In this document: positions 10,934 through 22,731 of the stretch, one piece after another
How positions within the stretch are numbered: position 1 is the stretch's first letter
How the letters are laid out: each line of letters starts with the position of its first letter
Assembly (NCBI RefSeq): GCF_019925205.1
Contig: NC_083565.1
Location: forward strand, 1,717,001 to 1,781,000
Source of the DNA: Metopolophium dirhodum
Taxonomy: Eukaryota > Arthropoda > Insecta > Hemiptera > Aphididae
Length of the DNA stretch: 64,000 nt
Reading direction: 5' to 3'
Made by a program: the position numbers and the translations under genes
Notes under the pieces: generated by a model
Database searches by the model: none
The model's input: the letters and a program-made list of their open reading frames with translations, nothing else
What the model was told of the DNA's origin: nothing

Positions 10934-12955
10934 AAAAAAAATAAAAAAAACTTTATATTCTTATTGATTTTTATAAAATATATATGCAGGAAACATTGAA
11001 AATCTAGGAAATTTGTAAATACAGTGCCCTTACATAGGTCATGGTATAGGGTGTGCCGGGTGTCAACACAAAACAAAATATTTAAATGTAAATCAAAAAG
11101 TTTATGTATTTCTATATTACAAATATTTTTATTGGAACCATTGTTTCATACATACCATCTGTACGCAATAACTGGGTACACTCAATAACTCACTACATTA
11201 CTAAGTATCTACCTACCCTATATATAGCCTGCTGGGGTTAAAGTGTGTGGGACACAAAGGGACTCTCCCTACCTCTGATGGTAGTTAAAAACCATCCCTT
11301 TTAACAAATTAGGATTTTGTACATTATACTTTTATAGGTACCTACATACAATTATATATGGAACACTTGAAACTATATGGAGACATTAGTCTACCCTGGA
11401 TTTTTTTCCCACTTTAAGCTCTGCTTATACATATTTTAGAATTATATAAGAAGGACTAGAAAGAGATTGATGATCCAATAGTCTAGTTTAGTAGTTTCAT
11501 GTCCCACAAAAGAATTAAAATATATGTATAGAGCACACACATGGTTCAGTGGGTTAGTAGGTAGGTACAGAATATGTCAATATTATACTTGAACTAATTA
11601 AATGCATATTATTCGAAAGTATTTGAAAGAATTCTTATAACAATATAAAATATATTAACAATTTTCCCCAACAAGATTTTTTGGATTATAGTATTATGTA
11701 TTTATGTACAACTGAAAAAAAATGTGACAATAAAATGACCACGAACGTTATAGTTAAAATGTGAACAGTATATTTTTAAGTGCAAAGAAAGTGATATTTT
11801 CAAAAACGTTCCTTTCCCAGGAATACGTCCCTCTATGAATACAGGGCTGGAATAAGCGACATTTTCGAAAAAACCAATCAATTTATGTGCATCAACTCCT
11901 GAAAAATATTTTTTTGAATTAATTTATTCTGATGAAAATTAAGCGCCACCTACGAGTTTACACCGAGTATTCGTATTCAACGTGTTAAACAACAACTAAT
12001 GACTGTATTACCTATTAATATTTTTTGGAAATATCTATAAATATACGTATTTTATGTTCATTACTTTTATATTTCATAACTTAAGAGCACATGAGCAGTT
12101 TATACCAACAGCCCCCGGGGCAAGGATACCCACTTGCCCTCCGCCCCTCCCCCTCCTAGGTACGGAACTTCCCAAAGGGGGCTATGACATCGTAAAATCA
12201 AGGGGCTCATAATCCCCCTTTTTAAATTTCATAATCAGATGCAATCTGAAAGCACCTACAAAATGAAATGTTCAATAATTTATTTATACGTTTTAACGTA
12301 AATTCTGGATCCTCGGCGGGAATCCCTTCAGTACCTTACAATGCCTCTCCATCATCTTAAAATTATACTATGACATATCACATATTATGTCATAGATAAA
12401 TTAGGTGATCGGCGCCACTGGTAGTATGTACAGTATGTTAATTAATTGGAAAGTCATTAAGTCTGCAGTAGCTCTAATTCGAAACATAATTCAGATATTG
12501 TAGTGTAGTATTTTATTGATGCATGTAATATATGAGTATATGACAAATAGCCTACATTTTACAATAATCTAAGAAAAAAATACTAAAAGTTAAAAAAAAA
12601 TTTCTTAAAAATTCTAAAAATTCATTTTGTAGAATTATTTATTTAGAATATTGAGGAAAAAACAATTTTGAATGAATGAAAGCAATTTGTATTTTCAAAA
12701 AATATAATGGCATATTTTTTGAAAGTTGTACCTATGGTTTTCAAACTTTGATGACTATAATGCTAATCCAATAGATGATAAAAAACACACTCTTTGAAAT
12801 TGCATGTAATATTTTTTATTTGTTTTTAAAATACCTATTGTTCAATTACTTCAATATATCGCAATATATAATATAATATATATATAATATATAATATATT
12901 GCAATGATATGTACAATTCAAAAACTGCACAATTCAATTTTATAGGCCCATGATC

Positions 12956-13029
12956 TTTGTAACGAAATTAATCTGTGACTGAGAATATCTCACATTTTTT
13001 TTTGATTAAAGCTGTAATTTCGTTACAAA
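12956..13029. repeat. Small foldback element
   Basis: Perfect 15-bp inverted repeats, TTTGTAACGAAATTA at 12956-12970 and its complement at 13015-13029, around a 44-bp AT-rich loop. It directly abuts the element starting at 13037, so the two may have a common origin. Confidence 0.6.
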
Positions 13030-13036
13030 TACCATT

Positions 13037-13576
13037 CGGTGTTTCCGAATTGCGGACAAAGTGACAAAAACCATGTGAGTTGCGGACGAAATCTAAAAAG
13101 GTAACATACGAATTGCGGACACAAATATAAGATAAGAAATTTCCTATTATTATTTTTGATATTGCGATCGTGGACGTTGGGAAATTATTGTTTGATATAC
13201 AGGCTGTTTCAAAAACATTTTTACCACAAGATCTATAAAAACTATGACGATAAATAATGACGATAATCTATAAATATTTTATAAACAATTTTTTCCACAA
13301 AATTAAAACAATAAATAATTCAACAACATTTTAAAAATAACGATTGCTTTTTTGCAAGACACAAATATTTCTAACCCCACCTAGCAATTTTTTTGGTAGC
13401 TTGTCCTAAGTCCTGAAAAAGTGGTGAAGGGAAATATTTGTGTCCACAACTAACGTGGTTTTTATTAAAAAAAAGCTCTGTACGCAATTAGTATTATGAC
13501 AACGAAACTCGTGTCCGCAATTGTTATGTTATAATTCCTGACCTAAATAATTCGTCCGCAACTAGTATGTGTCCAT
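13037..13576. mobile_element. 540-bp DNA element with subterminal TTGCGGAC repeats
   Basis: It is flanked by the 8-bp direct repeat ATACCATT (13029-13036 and 13577-13584). The left part has TTGCGGAC at 13050, 13080 and 13113. The right part has it on the opposite strand at 13513 and 13554, with degenerate copies near 13440 and 13480. An inner pair (GACACAAATATTTC near 13358 and its complement near 13430) adds to the foldback. There is no ORF. An 8-bp duplication with subterminal motif arrays points to a non-autonomous hAT or P-like element; the class is uncertain. Confidence 0.65.
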
Positions 13577-16500
13577 ATACCATTAAAGCTGGCCTATCAT
13601 CTGTCCCACTATCATAGAAAAGGTCAAAGCCCAAAGGTATTACTGGTATTAGGCAGGTATACTATCCAAAGGTTACATCCGAAAAAAAAATAAACTAGCT
13701 AGCTATCTAGGTATGTGTATAATAATAATATACCTAACTTATAAGTTATACCTTACCTATCATTTTTATTAATGATAAAAGTAAATATTAACACTGTTGT
13801 CTTTTGCTTATAAATTATAATGTAAAATATAGTCAGACATTATCGTACCTATTGTAAAATTTAAAATGTGGAATAGGAATTAGGAGGTACATATGTAGTA
13901 GTATATAGTACCTATATTATTTTAGTATCGTGTGCCGCGCGAAGTCGCAATTTATATTTTAAATGCGATGAGGGGTCTTTTATTATTGTAATTGGTTGGC
14001 CGAAATCGACACGGGCGACCGATTCGTAATTATTATTATTATAGTTATTGTCAACTATTAACTAGTGGCTTGTTATACGGCGGTTCTCATATTATATTAT
14101 ATCCATCCTGTGATGATATTCGTGTTTATCACTATCTGGGGCATCACAATAATCTTTCGTAGTCGACTCTCGTACAGTTTTGCTATAATTTTCTAATAAT
14201 AATATTTTTTTTTGTAGTAGGTACTAGGTATACGTCTGTGAGACTGCAGCGGTAGTGAGAGTGTCTGACGCGCGAATAATTTTACATCTCGATAATCTGC
14301 TAATATATAATATTACATGTAATTGATATTTTATAATTATTATGTTTTTACTTTTTAGCTTTTATGGCCCATTTGCTTTCATCTACCGATACGCATATAA
14401 TATTAAATAAGTAATATTTATTGCGTGGCTACATGATGTCGTCGAATCATGTTTCGTCGTCTATATTATATTAATATAATGATGGTTCCAATGGTTGTAT
14501 ACTATAGTATGGTACAACTTTGGTACCTACATCACTTGTCTACAGTCATATTGCAGATGTTTGTATTGTATCCTTGTTACTCGGCCGACGCGTTTGAAAT
14601 ACTTTTGATTAATTTATAATTATGGCTGGTGAATTTTTTGATAGATAACTGAAGCGTCCACGTGCGTCATTTCAAAAAATTTTGTGGAATGCAAAAATAA
14701 TTTACCAATGGCAGACGGCAGTGTAGCCCCCCCCCCCTCGATTCCTCGTGAAAACTTACACATTCGAAAATTATTATCATTTAAACAATATTACGATTTA
14801 CGAATTTTTAGTAATTAACAAGCATTTCACTTTTAATACCTATATACAAATAAAAACAAATAGTTAGGTATCTCGTATCTGTACGTACATATTATAATGC
14901 AAGGACTAAAGAGATTATTAAAAATCTTTAAATTATATATGATTTAACAGGAGGAAATTCAGAAGATACTACCTATTATTTAAATTTATTAATACTAGGT
15001 ACCTATAAGTACTAAAATGTCTAAAATACTTAATTTTTTGTTCAAGAAATACATCCATGATTAAGAGGGAATATAAATTTAAAAAAAAATTATCACTTAT
15101 AGCTTAAATAATGTGTTTAAGCCCATCAAAATGTTAATATTTTTGATAGAGAAACATCAATCAATTAAAAATACAAATCTTTAAAAAATGTAATGTGTGA
15201 AGCATTTGCCAGCTCTCCTTTATATATAGCCACAACGACATATAGGTATAACTTAAGGACTTACACGATTAAATTACTATCAAATTATGCATTGCATCGG
15301 TCATCATTGATGATTACCTCAATGTTACCATCACCATCACCGCATACTAATATTTATAATCAATGATATAACATATTATATACGTATAGAAGGAAATACG
15401 TGAGCCTGGTGCAGGGGAGTTCTAAAACTAAATTTTTTTTCAGTTCTCATGATTGTATCTTTTGTATTTAATTTTCGTATCTACATAAGATTTACTGTAT
15501 AAAAAAAAAAAAACTGTTATTGAGATAAAAATGAATGATACACTTTTTATTTATATTAGGTATATGAGCGATAAGCGTATGTTGTTCTACGTCAAACAAC
15601 ACGTCTTAAACTTTAAAAAATACGTAACTTACAAACAATAGCTATTAGGTATCTAATATGAAATTATACGAAACACTGTTATAATATGTGTTCAAATAGA
15701 AAATTCAAGTTTTATTTTCAATCTATTGGGGGGAATAACTCGAACCAATGGTATAATCAGATGGAAAACCCATAAATTGTCCACTAATTACTTGAATTTC
15801 TAGTTTCTACATAGATAAAACATTATAATACTTAAATTTAACTTACATTTTTTTAGTCTAAAACCTTTATTATAAATCATATTATGTATTATAAATAATA
15901 TATTCACTAAGTTCACTATTTAGTGTTTAGTCGATTTCAGAGGCGTTTTTACTTTTTACACGTCTCGTCGAAATGTCGAATATCTATTTCTGTAGAATCA
16001 GAAACATTGTATATAATAACTAATTTAGTAATTTTATTACTATAATCTTGTGTCTGACGAAACAATGCAATTGACATACACGCGGGCTACTGCATAGTCT
16101 GCATACTTTGCAGCCCAAAAGAACTAAATATATTATTTTATAAACTTAATTTCTTTTTCAAAAATTAGTCTCAGAAATGGATATTATATTAAAGTTATAT
16201 ATTTAATAGACCAAGTGTCGGTTAACTTTAACCGGACATTGTAAGAAAAGCCCTAAAAGAAGTTTCAATGCAATAAATATTGTTTTTATAAACATTTACC
16301 AACAAATAGTATGTTTTAATGGCATTAATTTTTGCGACTTATTATTACACGTTTATTTTTATCTTTATGAAGCAAAGGCCTCATTTGTTTGTTTGCAGGT
16401 ACTGTAATTTGTAAATACTAAATAATAATATGAAGTACGTGCACACCTCTGGTTAGTAGTCACTGGATAAAGCAACTCGAGGATATCGGAGCTGCAAAAA

Positions 16501-17217
16501 AAAAACGAAAAACCGCTTTACCAAACAAATGCATTATGGTGCTTAATTTTCCAAAAAATATTTCTGAAAACGAACAGCGGACAGGCCTGGTGGATGTGGC
16601 CAAATGTCACGCAACATTTATCGGCAAAACAATGGCATACAGTTATATTTACGTATCGCGCGATTACGCGACAAGGACCTACGTCAACGCGGACATCAGC
16701 TACTCAGCTGCACAGCCAAGCAGCGGAACAAAGGCGGCCGTCATCCACGGTGACGCTACTGCTGCGCAGTAAGCAGTGGCCGATGGGTCTTATTATACTC
16801 TTATTAGTTATTATCGTCGCAGTTTCCACGGCGATCAGCTGAGGTGGCCCACGCAGGTCCAGCAATTGCAGCGCCTAAAACGCTAACGAGTTCGAGCGGA
16901 TGGATCGCCGTCGTGGGCCTTTTCAGGTCAGGACCGGTGGTCACCCGTCGGGTGTGCGTAGGCCAAACTAAGTACTCCCGTCCGGCCACAGTGGCTGTCC
17001 ACAGCCGTCCACCGCCGGGGCTGAACGGTTGGTACGGCCGTCAGTCAGCTGACGCCCGCGCTCCGCACTGTCATGCTCAACGAAAACAACAAACCCCGCG
17101 CCCCGCCAGCCAGAAGCCAACGACGTATATTGTCATTGTTATTTGTTACCACTGTTACTGTAGTCCGTCTACTACGTTTGAACCACTGCTGTTCGTTTCC
17201 CGTTCCTCCGTAATTCG

Positions 17218-17222
17218 TCAGT
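17218..17222 (+). promoter_or_regulatory. Candidate initiator (TCAGT) of Atg8
   Basis: TCAGT matches the arthropod initiator. It lies 69 bases before the start codon in a GC-rich, TATA-less region, and AGGTCG about 28 bases downstream resembles a DPE with one mismatch. Transcription may also start further upstream in the island. Confidence 0.3.
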
Positions 17223-17290
17223 CGATACAGACCGTTCCCGTTTGCCAGGTCGTCTATCGTTCGTTTAATCGTATAGTTCCGCGGTACACA

Positions 17291-18001
17291 ATGAAGTTCC
17301 AGTACAAAGAAGACAACGTTTTCGAGAAAAGGAAGACTGAGGGCGAGAAAATCCGGAAGAAGTATCCTGATAGGGTCCCGGTAAGACGGAGTTCGACGAT
17401 GACGACGACGACATCGAAGGCGGTTCGGAGTTCGTGAAACGTCCCAAAAATTTTTTACCTTTTCGTTTTTTTCCTTTCCCCGAAGTGTTGTTGGCCATTG
17501 TCCATGACGTGACTTGTTTATTTATACAGAGGCAAAGGTCAATGTCGGATTTTTCCTGTTTTATTCCCCCGCCGCTGCCGCCTTTGTTATTGTTGTTGTC
17601 CCTGCTGTTGTTGTTGTCGTCTTATTATTTTATTACGTTTTAATATTATTTTACAGGTGATTGTTGAGAAGGCACCTAAATCGCGTATCGGCGAGCTTGA
17701 CAAGAAAAAGTACCTGGTACCCTCCGACCTGACGGTCGGCCAATTCTACTTCCTCATCAGAAAACGCGTCCACTTACGTCCCGAAGACGCCCTGTTCTTT
17801 TTCGTCAACAACGTCATTCCACCAACCAGTGCCACAATGGGATCATTGTATAATGTGAGTGTTTCCAAGGTCAATACTTAAATGCCATTTATTCATCCAA
17901 ATCGTTTTTTTTTTGTTTTTATTTTCTGATAGGATCACCGCGAAGAAGATTACTTCTTGTACATTGCGTATAGCGATGAAAATGTCTATGGACGAGTGTA
18001 A
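17291..18001 (+). CDS. Atg8a: Autophagy protein Atg8 / GABARAP, three exons
   Basis: Ubiquitin-like protein conjugated to phosphatidylethanolamine on autophagosome membranes, where it recruits cargo receptors. Exons are 17291-17380, 17657-17854 and 17933-18001, GT-AG, all phase 0, giving 118 residues, close to the usual 117. It starts MKFQYKEDNVFEKRKTEGEK and contains YPDRVPVIVEKAPKSRIGEL, the hydrophobic-pocket region DKKKYLVPSDLTVGQFYFLI, and NVIPPTSATMGSLYN. The C-terminus is YIAYSDENVYGRV: Gly116 would be exposed by Atg4 removing Arg-Val. The sequence is GABARAP-like rather than LC3-like. The reading frame stays open upstream for about 149 codons but contains no ATG, so the first ATG in family register is taken as the start. 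Confidence 0.97.
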
Positions 18002-19770
18002 CATACTTGAGAAATGTCGGCTGGTTGTTCTTTCATTGTTCATTTCAAAATGCACTCCTTGAATACATAATGACCTAAAAAAAGTTATAAAATGTATTAA
18101 AAATTGGTTAATATAATATTATTATATTATATTTTATCGAAAAAAAAAAATAATAATAATAACAATATTATTATTTATTATGTTTATAATATAAGCTTCT
18201 CATACATGGTGGTATAAAAACTATTTTATATTGCGAATAATAAGTATGACATGTTTATGTATTGTTAGATACTATGTATATTATAATTTTGCTAAAATAT
18301 TAACCTTTGTTTGATTTCTTATTATTTTTATTAAGCTTACTATGACTTGTTTATAAGATATTTATAGCTAAATGTGTAGGTGTGCTAATTCTGTGTGTAA
18401 AAATATTTCAAATTATTTTACCATTTCAGAAATGATTAGCATTACAAACATTTGGTTACTCATCCTGTATATACATATAATTATTTTAAATAAATTCTTT
18501 ATTATATATTAGTAATTACAATTGTGTATGTGTTTATTTAACCACTCGTATAGTTTAAAAATAAAACTTTATAAACTAGCAAAAATATATTTTTTATGAC
18601 TGTAATTATATTGAGTACATATTTAAATTTTAAGATAAGCTATTAGTTATTATTTGTCCTTTAAAATGATGGTAGCTTTTTAATAGGAGCAAATTAAATC
18701 ATAAAAATGTATTTAAACATAAATCATAAAAGCTGATAAATTTAAACGGGTTTAATAATCTACTAGTCATTTGGTGTTAATCAAATAAGATTCTATTAGT
18801 TTTTGTGATTTTGTTGCTTAGATTACATTTATCTTTTCTGCGTTTAAGTCTTGAATATAAATTATAAAATATCTAATTACCCAGTTATAATTTTAGACTT
18901 CAAGTAAAATTTGTTTAAATTTAGTATCTTTAATCTTTTTAATATTATCATTTGACATAAAGGCGGATAATGACCTCTCACCATATGAGTTTCTAGTTAA
19001 ATATGAATATGATTATAAATGTCAAGCCACCCTAAAGTGGATGAACCTTATATAATAATATTTGACAATATAAACTAACAATACTATTAAGTTAATTTTG
19101 TAACAAAAAAAAAAATTGAAAGTAGGAAAGTGATCCAAAAACAATTGTATTTTCAATTGAATAATGTCAAGGTCACAACTCGGGATGATGAAAGATATAT
19201 TATTTATAATGATTTCATTGTTTTTAAATTTTATCTTTATTACGATAGAGATCACAGTAGTGATTACTGATTAATGTTTATGTAATTATTATCCGGACGT
19301 ATTTGGTACTTTGGTAGGTATGTCAGTAATCAATATGACACCAGACGGTTACAAGGCTAAAGGGCCTTGTGAGTGGTGGACATAACTCAATTAATGTGGT
19401 CCGTTATGAAGGTATAAAAATAACAAATAACAAATTGTTATGCAAAATAATTTTATGTTGTTATTAATTGCAACTCGTTATGTCAAATCACCTGTCTCAA
19501 TGTCTCACACTCACACCTGCATAAAATATGTGTAAAATATGTGTTATGCGCATCGACGTATATTTTGTGTGTAATTATTTTTTTTTTATGTTCGACAGTC
19601 GTGTATACAAAAAAAAGGGAAATTTGAAGTAGTTACATCGTTCGCGGGTTTTTCTTCCACGGCGTTTCGGTCTCTTCCATGCTCACGCTCACGTTATCAT
19701 TATTGGTTAATGTTTTGTTGACTGCCGATCGAACACTGGTTATCGTGATCGTGTGTGGATCCGTTCATTA
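18002..19770. other. Atg8 3'UTR and spacer to RpL34
   Basis: AT-rich, with A-runs and TAA-rich microsatellite at about 18145-18180. No gene is supported. From about 19620 the GC content rises into the RpL34 promoter, which has a CCAAT-type word (ATTGGTTAAT at about 19700) some 70 bases before the putative start. Confidence 0.6.
18489..18494 (+). promoter_or_regulatory. Candidate polyadenylation signal of Atg8
   Basis: AATAAA about 490 bases after the stop. It would give a long AU-rich 3'UTR; closer variant signals are possible. Confidence 0.35.
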
Positions 19771-19780
19771 CTTTTTCTCC
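19771..19780 (+). promoter_or_regulatory. Candidate TOP-type transcription start of RpL34
   Basis: CTTTTTCTCC just upstream of a noncoding first exon that ends at the splice donor AAAAAAG/GTAATG (19798/19799). A C followed by a pyrimidine run is the usual cap site of ribosomal protein genes. Confidence 0.5.
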
Positions 19781-22700
19781 GTCACTAGCACAAAAAAGGT
19801 AATGTAAATTTTTTTATCCTACTCGATCTAAATAATTTCGCACAACTAACCCTCGTTGTTGTGCATTTCGAATTCCATTTTTCACGTTTGTTTTGTAATT
19901 GCTTTCAGGACCAACCATGGGTCAAAGTGTAGTATTTAGGAGGCGACTGTCTTACAACACCAAAAGTAACAGGAGGCATATGTGAGTAACATTATCGATC
20001 GGTTTGAGAACTTGTTTCGTTTTACTTTGTTTTTTGCTGTCCGTTTTATTTCGTGTGCATCATTTTTAATATCTTGTGTGTTTCAGGGTACGCACTCCTG
20101 GTGGACGGTTAGTATATCAATACTTGAAGAAGCCAAAGCGTGTACCCAAGTGCGGTAACTGTAAAATCAAGTTACACGGTATCAAGCCGGCTAGGGCCAT
20201 TGAGAAGAGTCGTATGTGCAAGCGTAAGAAGTCTGTAAAACGAGCATACGGAGGAGTTTTATGTCATAGCTGTGTCCGTGAAAAGTACGTATAGCGTCTA
20301 GTTAAAACATTTTGATTTATTTCTTATTCATCATTACGTTGGGTTATCAATTGATTTAAATAGCAGGTTTGGTTTTAATTTGTATAGTAGACAATCTTGC
20401 ATTAGATACCACATAAATCATAGTTTAAAATATGCGTTAGGTACATATCTTCTGTTAATGAAGTTATAAGGTATAATTACCAAGATTTTTATTCATACTT
20501 CAGTCCTTAATATTTTGAAGACAAAATATTTTTCTTAGGTTTAAAAACCAATACTTTATAACATTAAAAAAGTGTTTGTGTAAGATGCTGTTAAAATGAA
20601 ATATGTGGTGCAATCGTATTAGAATCCTATATAGGTAATCTAGTTGAAATAATAAAAAAAAAACTAGTTAAATAGCATTCAGTATGTTATTTATTGATCA
20701 TTTCCAAGATTATTTCTCAATCCATGACTTAATATTGAAATTATTTTTAAATTTTTAACCCTAATTAGATATAACTTGACTTACATAGTTTTTAAATCTT
20801 TGATATCCATTCAAATTTGTGCAAATGGCAGACTAAAATAAATCCATCCCAATTCTTAATCATCCTTATAGTTGTCTATAGCCAGGGGTCTCCAAATTTT
20901 TTTTACGCAGGCCAAAAATGAGATACGCTTTGACATTCCGGGCCAACATTTTTAGAGAAATAGATCAATTTAGAAATTGAAGAATAGATAAGATTTATTT
21001 AAAAAAATGAATGTTTGTGTTTATCTACTTTTTTAAATTTTATAACTGGTTTTTCTATTATTAGTGTTAGTAATTAGTATAATATAGGTATAAATTACTA
21101 TTATAAGCTGATATGAATAACACCAAAATAAAAAAACTAATTAATTCAATAAATTAAAAACGATGAAAACTAATTGAAAATAATATTATAAATATATTGT
21201 TTTCAAAAATTAAGCTTGGTGGTTCAGTGAAAAACCATTGGTGTGCTGGATTCCGGCCGTAGGTTGGAGACCCCGGGTCTATAGTATAATGACGTTTCTC
21301 AGTTTTAATTTTATTTTATCAAAATATGTATTTTTAAAATGTATGCTTACTTCTGTGGCTTGTATTAAGATGAATTTATCTTTCTATCTAGGCATATTTT
21401 TTTGTTGGTATACTGTAGCCATGTTTTGTTTTTATTTATAAATATAAATAAAAATGTTGTGCCTAATAATTATATAAAAAATAATTGATTATATTTATAT
21501 TAATTATTTACATAAAGAGGATGTCAGCACAATATTTGTTTTCTCTTTCCAACCAATGCGCAACGTAATGCATTCACAAAAAATTGTTTTTCATGAATGC
21601 GGTTTGTCTGTCACATGTTGGCCAGAGAGAGAAAACATACAGTGTGCTAACATAAGGGAGTAAAGAAGGTTGCATCATGAAAGCATTAGTGATTTAATCG
21701 ATACAAACTCCCTAAAGTAATTACAGCATTGAACACTCTTAGAACTAATAAGTTTTAATCTAAGGCTACATGTTGCTGTACATTAATCACTAAATCTGTC
21801 AAATTGTAATGTTATAATATAAATTATTTCTCTATAGTTAAATTTGTTAGTTAATATACTCATGGTTAAAAAGGTTATTGCATATATACCCTTTCTCAAT
21901 CAAATATTTGATGATAAAAATAAAAATGGCTGTGTTAAGGGAGCCAATAATAATCAAGCATATATGCACTAGATTTTGAATTTGTTAGCTATTGTCAGCA
22001 TATTTTTGATGATAAGAAAAATGTATATTTGTGATATCCCATTACGCAGCCATTTTGTTTCTGATATTAACAATCCGAGTCGATATGCAATAACCTGTAT
22101 ATTTCAACCATTTCATAAATGTTTATAAACATTTCATCAATGAGTTCTGAGTATAATAAATTTAAAAGCTCATTGTAGTTATACTCATTTTTATAGTACT
22201 GTACATTTCATTAATTTTATATTGAAAATAGTGTTAGCATTTTTAATTATATTTTATTTTTATTATATTTCACAACATATTAATACTTAAGTAATAATTA
22301 TGTTTAACTGCAGCCATAAGCAAAGAATAAGACTCTTCTCGCATTTTATAATTGGGTGCAAAGATATTGGCAACTTGTCCTATTTCACCACTAGAATTAT
22401 TTGTTGTATACACAATTTTAAAATTAATGCTATTTTTGTGTGTGTGCTTCATATAATGACCAATTATATACTGATATTTATATTGTTAGCCGTTACGTAG
22501 TATTCATATAGTATTTAAAAATTTTTTCGCGATCATAAGTTGGGGAAACCCATATTATAGAAACAATATATTTTTAATATATAATTTTTTTACTTTACAG
22601 GATCCTCAGAGCGTTTTTGGTTGAAGAACAGAAAATTGTTGTTAAAGTTTTACGATCCCAGAAGAGTTCAACTAAAACCAAGTTGAAAACCTCTAAATGA
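19771..22700 (+). CDS. RpL34: Ribosomal protein eL34 (RpL34), four exons
   Basis: Large-subunit cytosolic ribosomal protein. Exons are 19771-19798 (5'UTR only), 19909-19981 (start codon 19917), 20087-20284 and 22601-22700; the protein has 120 residues, normal for the family. It reads MGQSVVFRRRLSYNTKSNRR, then VRTPGGRLVYQYLKKPKRVP. It has two CxxC pairs of the zinc ribbon (CGNC and CHSC), AYGGVLCHSCVREKI, and ILRAFLVEEQKIVVKVL near the end. Codons are split across introns (AT/G and AA/G), which fixes the junctions. The last intron is 2.3 kb with at least three small transposons. The 5'UTR exon boundary is inferred from the splice sites. Confidence 0.96.
20882..21276. mobile_element. 395-bp non-autonomous hAT element in RpL34 intron
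   Basis: The left end is CCAGGGGTCTCCAA; the right end read on the minus strand is CCGGGGTCTCCAA. It is flanked by a perfect 8-bp target duplication GTCTATAG (20874-20881 and 21277-21284). Internal words such as GCAGGCCAAAAATG and GCTGGATTCCGGCC resemble hAT MITEs known from many animals. Terminal repeats plus 8-bp duplication define hAT. No transposase is encoded. Confidence 0.88.
21521..21653. mobile_element. 133-bp foldback/MITE in RpL34 intron
   Basis: About 30-bp imperfect inverted ends: ATGTCAGCACAAT with TTTTCTCT inward at the left, and AGTGTGCTAACAT with AGAGAAAAC inward at the right. The interior is also partly palindromic (GCATTCACAAAAAAT and CATGAATGCGG). I could not define a target duplication. 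Confidence 0.55.
21873..22095. mobile_element. 223-bp foldback/MITE in RpL34 intron
   Basis: Perfect 13-bp terminal inverted repeats GGTTATTGCATAT (21873-21885 and complement 22083-22095). A second inverted pair (AAAATGGCTG inside left, CAGCCATTTT inside right) lies within. No target duplication is clear. Confidence 0.6.
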
Positions 22701-22725
22701 GTAGTTTTACTTAATCAATTTTCAA

Positions 22726-22731
22726 AATAAA
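22726..22731 (+). promoter_or_regulatory. Candidate polyadenylation signal of RpL34
   Basis: AATAAA 26 bases after the RpL34 stop, implying a very short 3'UTR, as usual for ribosomal protein genes. Confidence 0.6.

Larger units (their letters stand above)
10870..17217. other. Spacer between RpL22 and Atg8
   Basis: No supported gene. The parts are: RpL22 3'UTR; GC-rich islands at about 11220-11310 and 12105-12210; an AT microsatellite at about 12860-12900; a small foldback (12956-13029) and a 540-bp element (13037-13576). A moderately GC-rich stretch lies at about 13925-14290 that could be an unannotated promoter or noncoding exon, with an A/T desert after it. A CpG-rich region starts at about 16560 and leads into the Atg8 leader. 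Two overlapping small ORFs at 16536-16842 lie in that island and look like chance. Confidence 0.6.

Noticed and set aside
12395..12425. hAT-like end (CCAGTGGCGCCGATCACC on the minus strand)
   Set aside because: The other terminus in the GC-rich DNA at about 12100 could not be matched.
16536..16842. Two overlapping frames of about 80 residues upstream of Atg8
   Set aside because: No recognisable domain; they are overlapping frames in a stop-poor GC-rich island, so chance is likely.
16844..17437. 197-residue frame that would extend Atg8 at its N-terminus
   Set aside because: It has no upstream ATG, Atg8 family length is fixed near 117, and the frame runs past the exon 1 donor into the intron.
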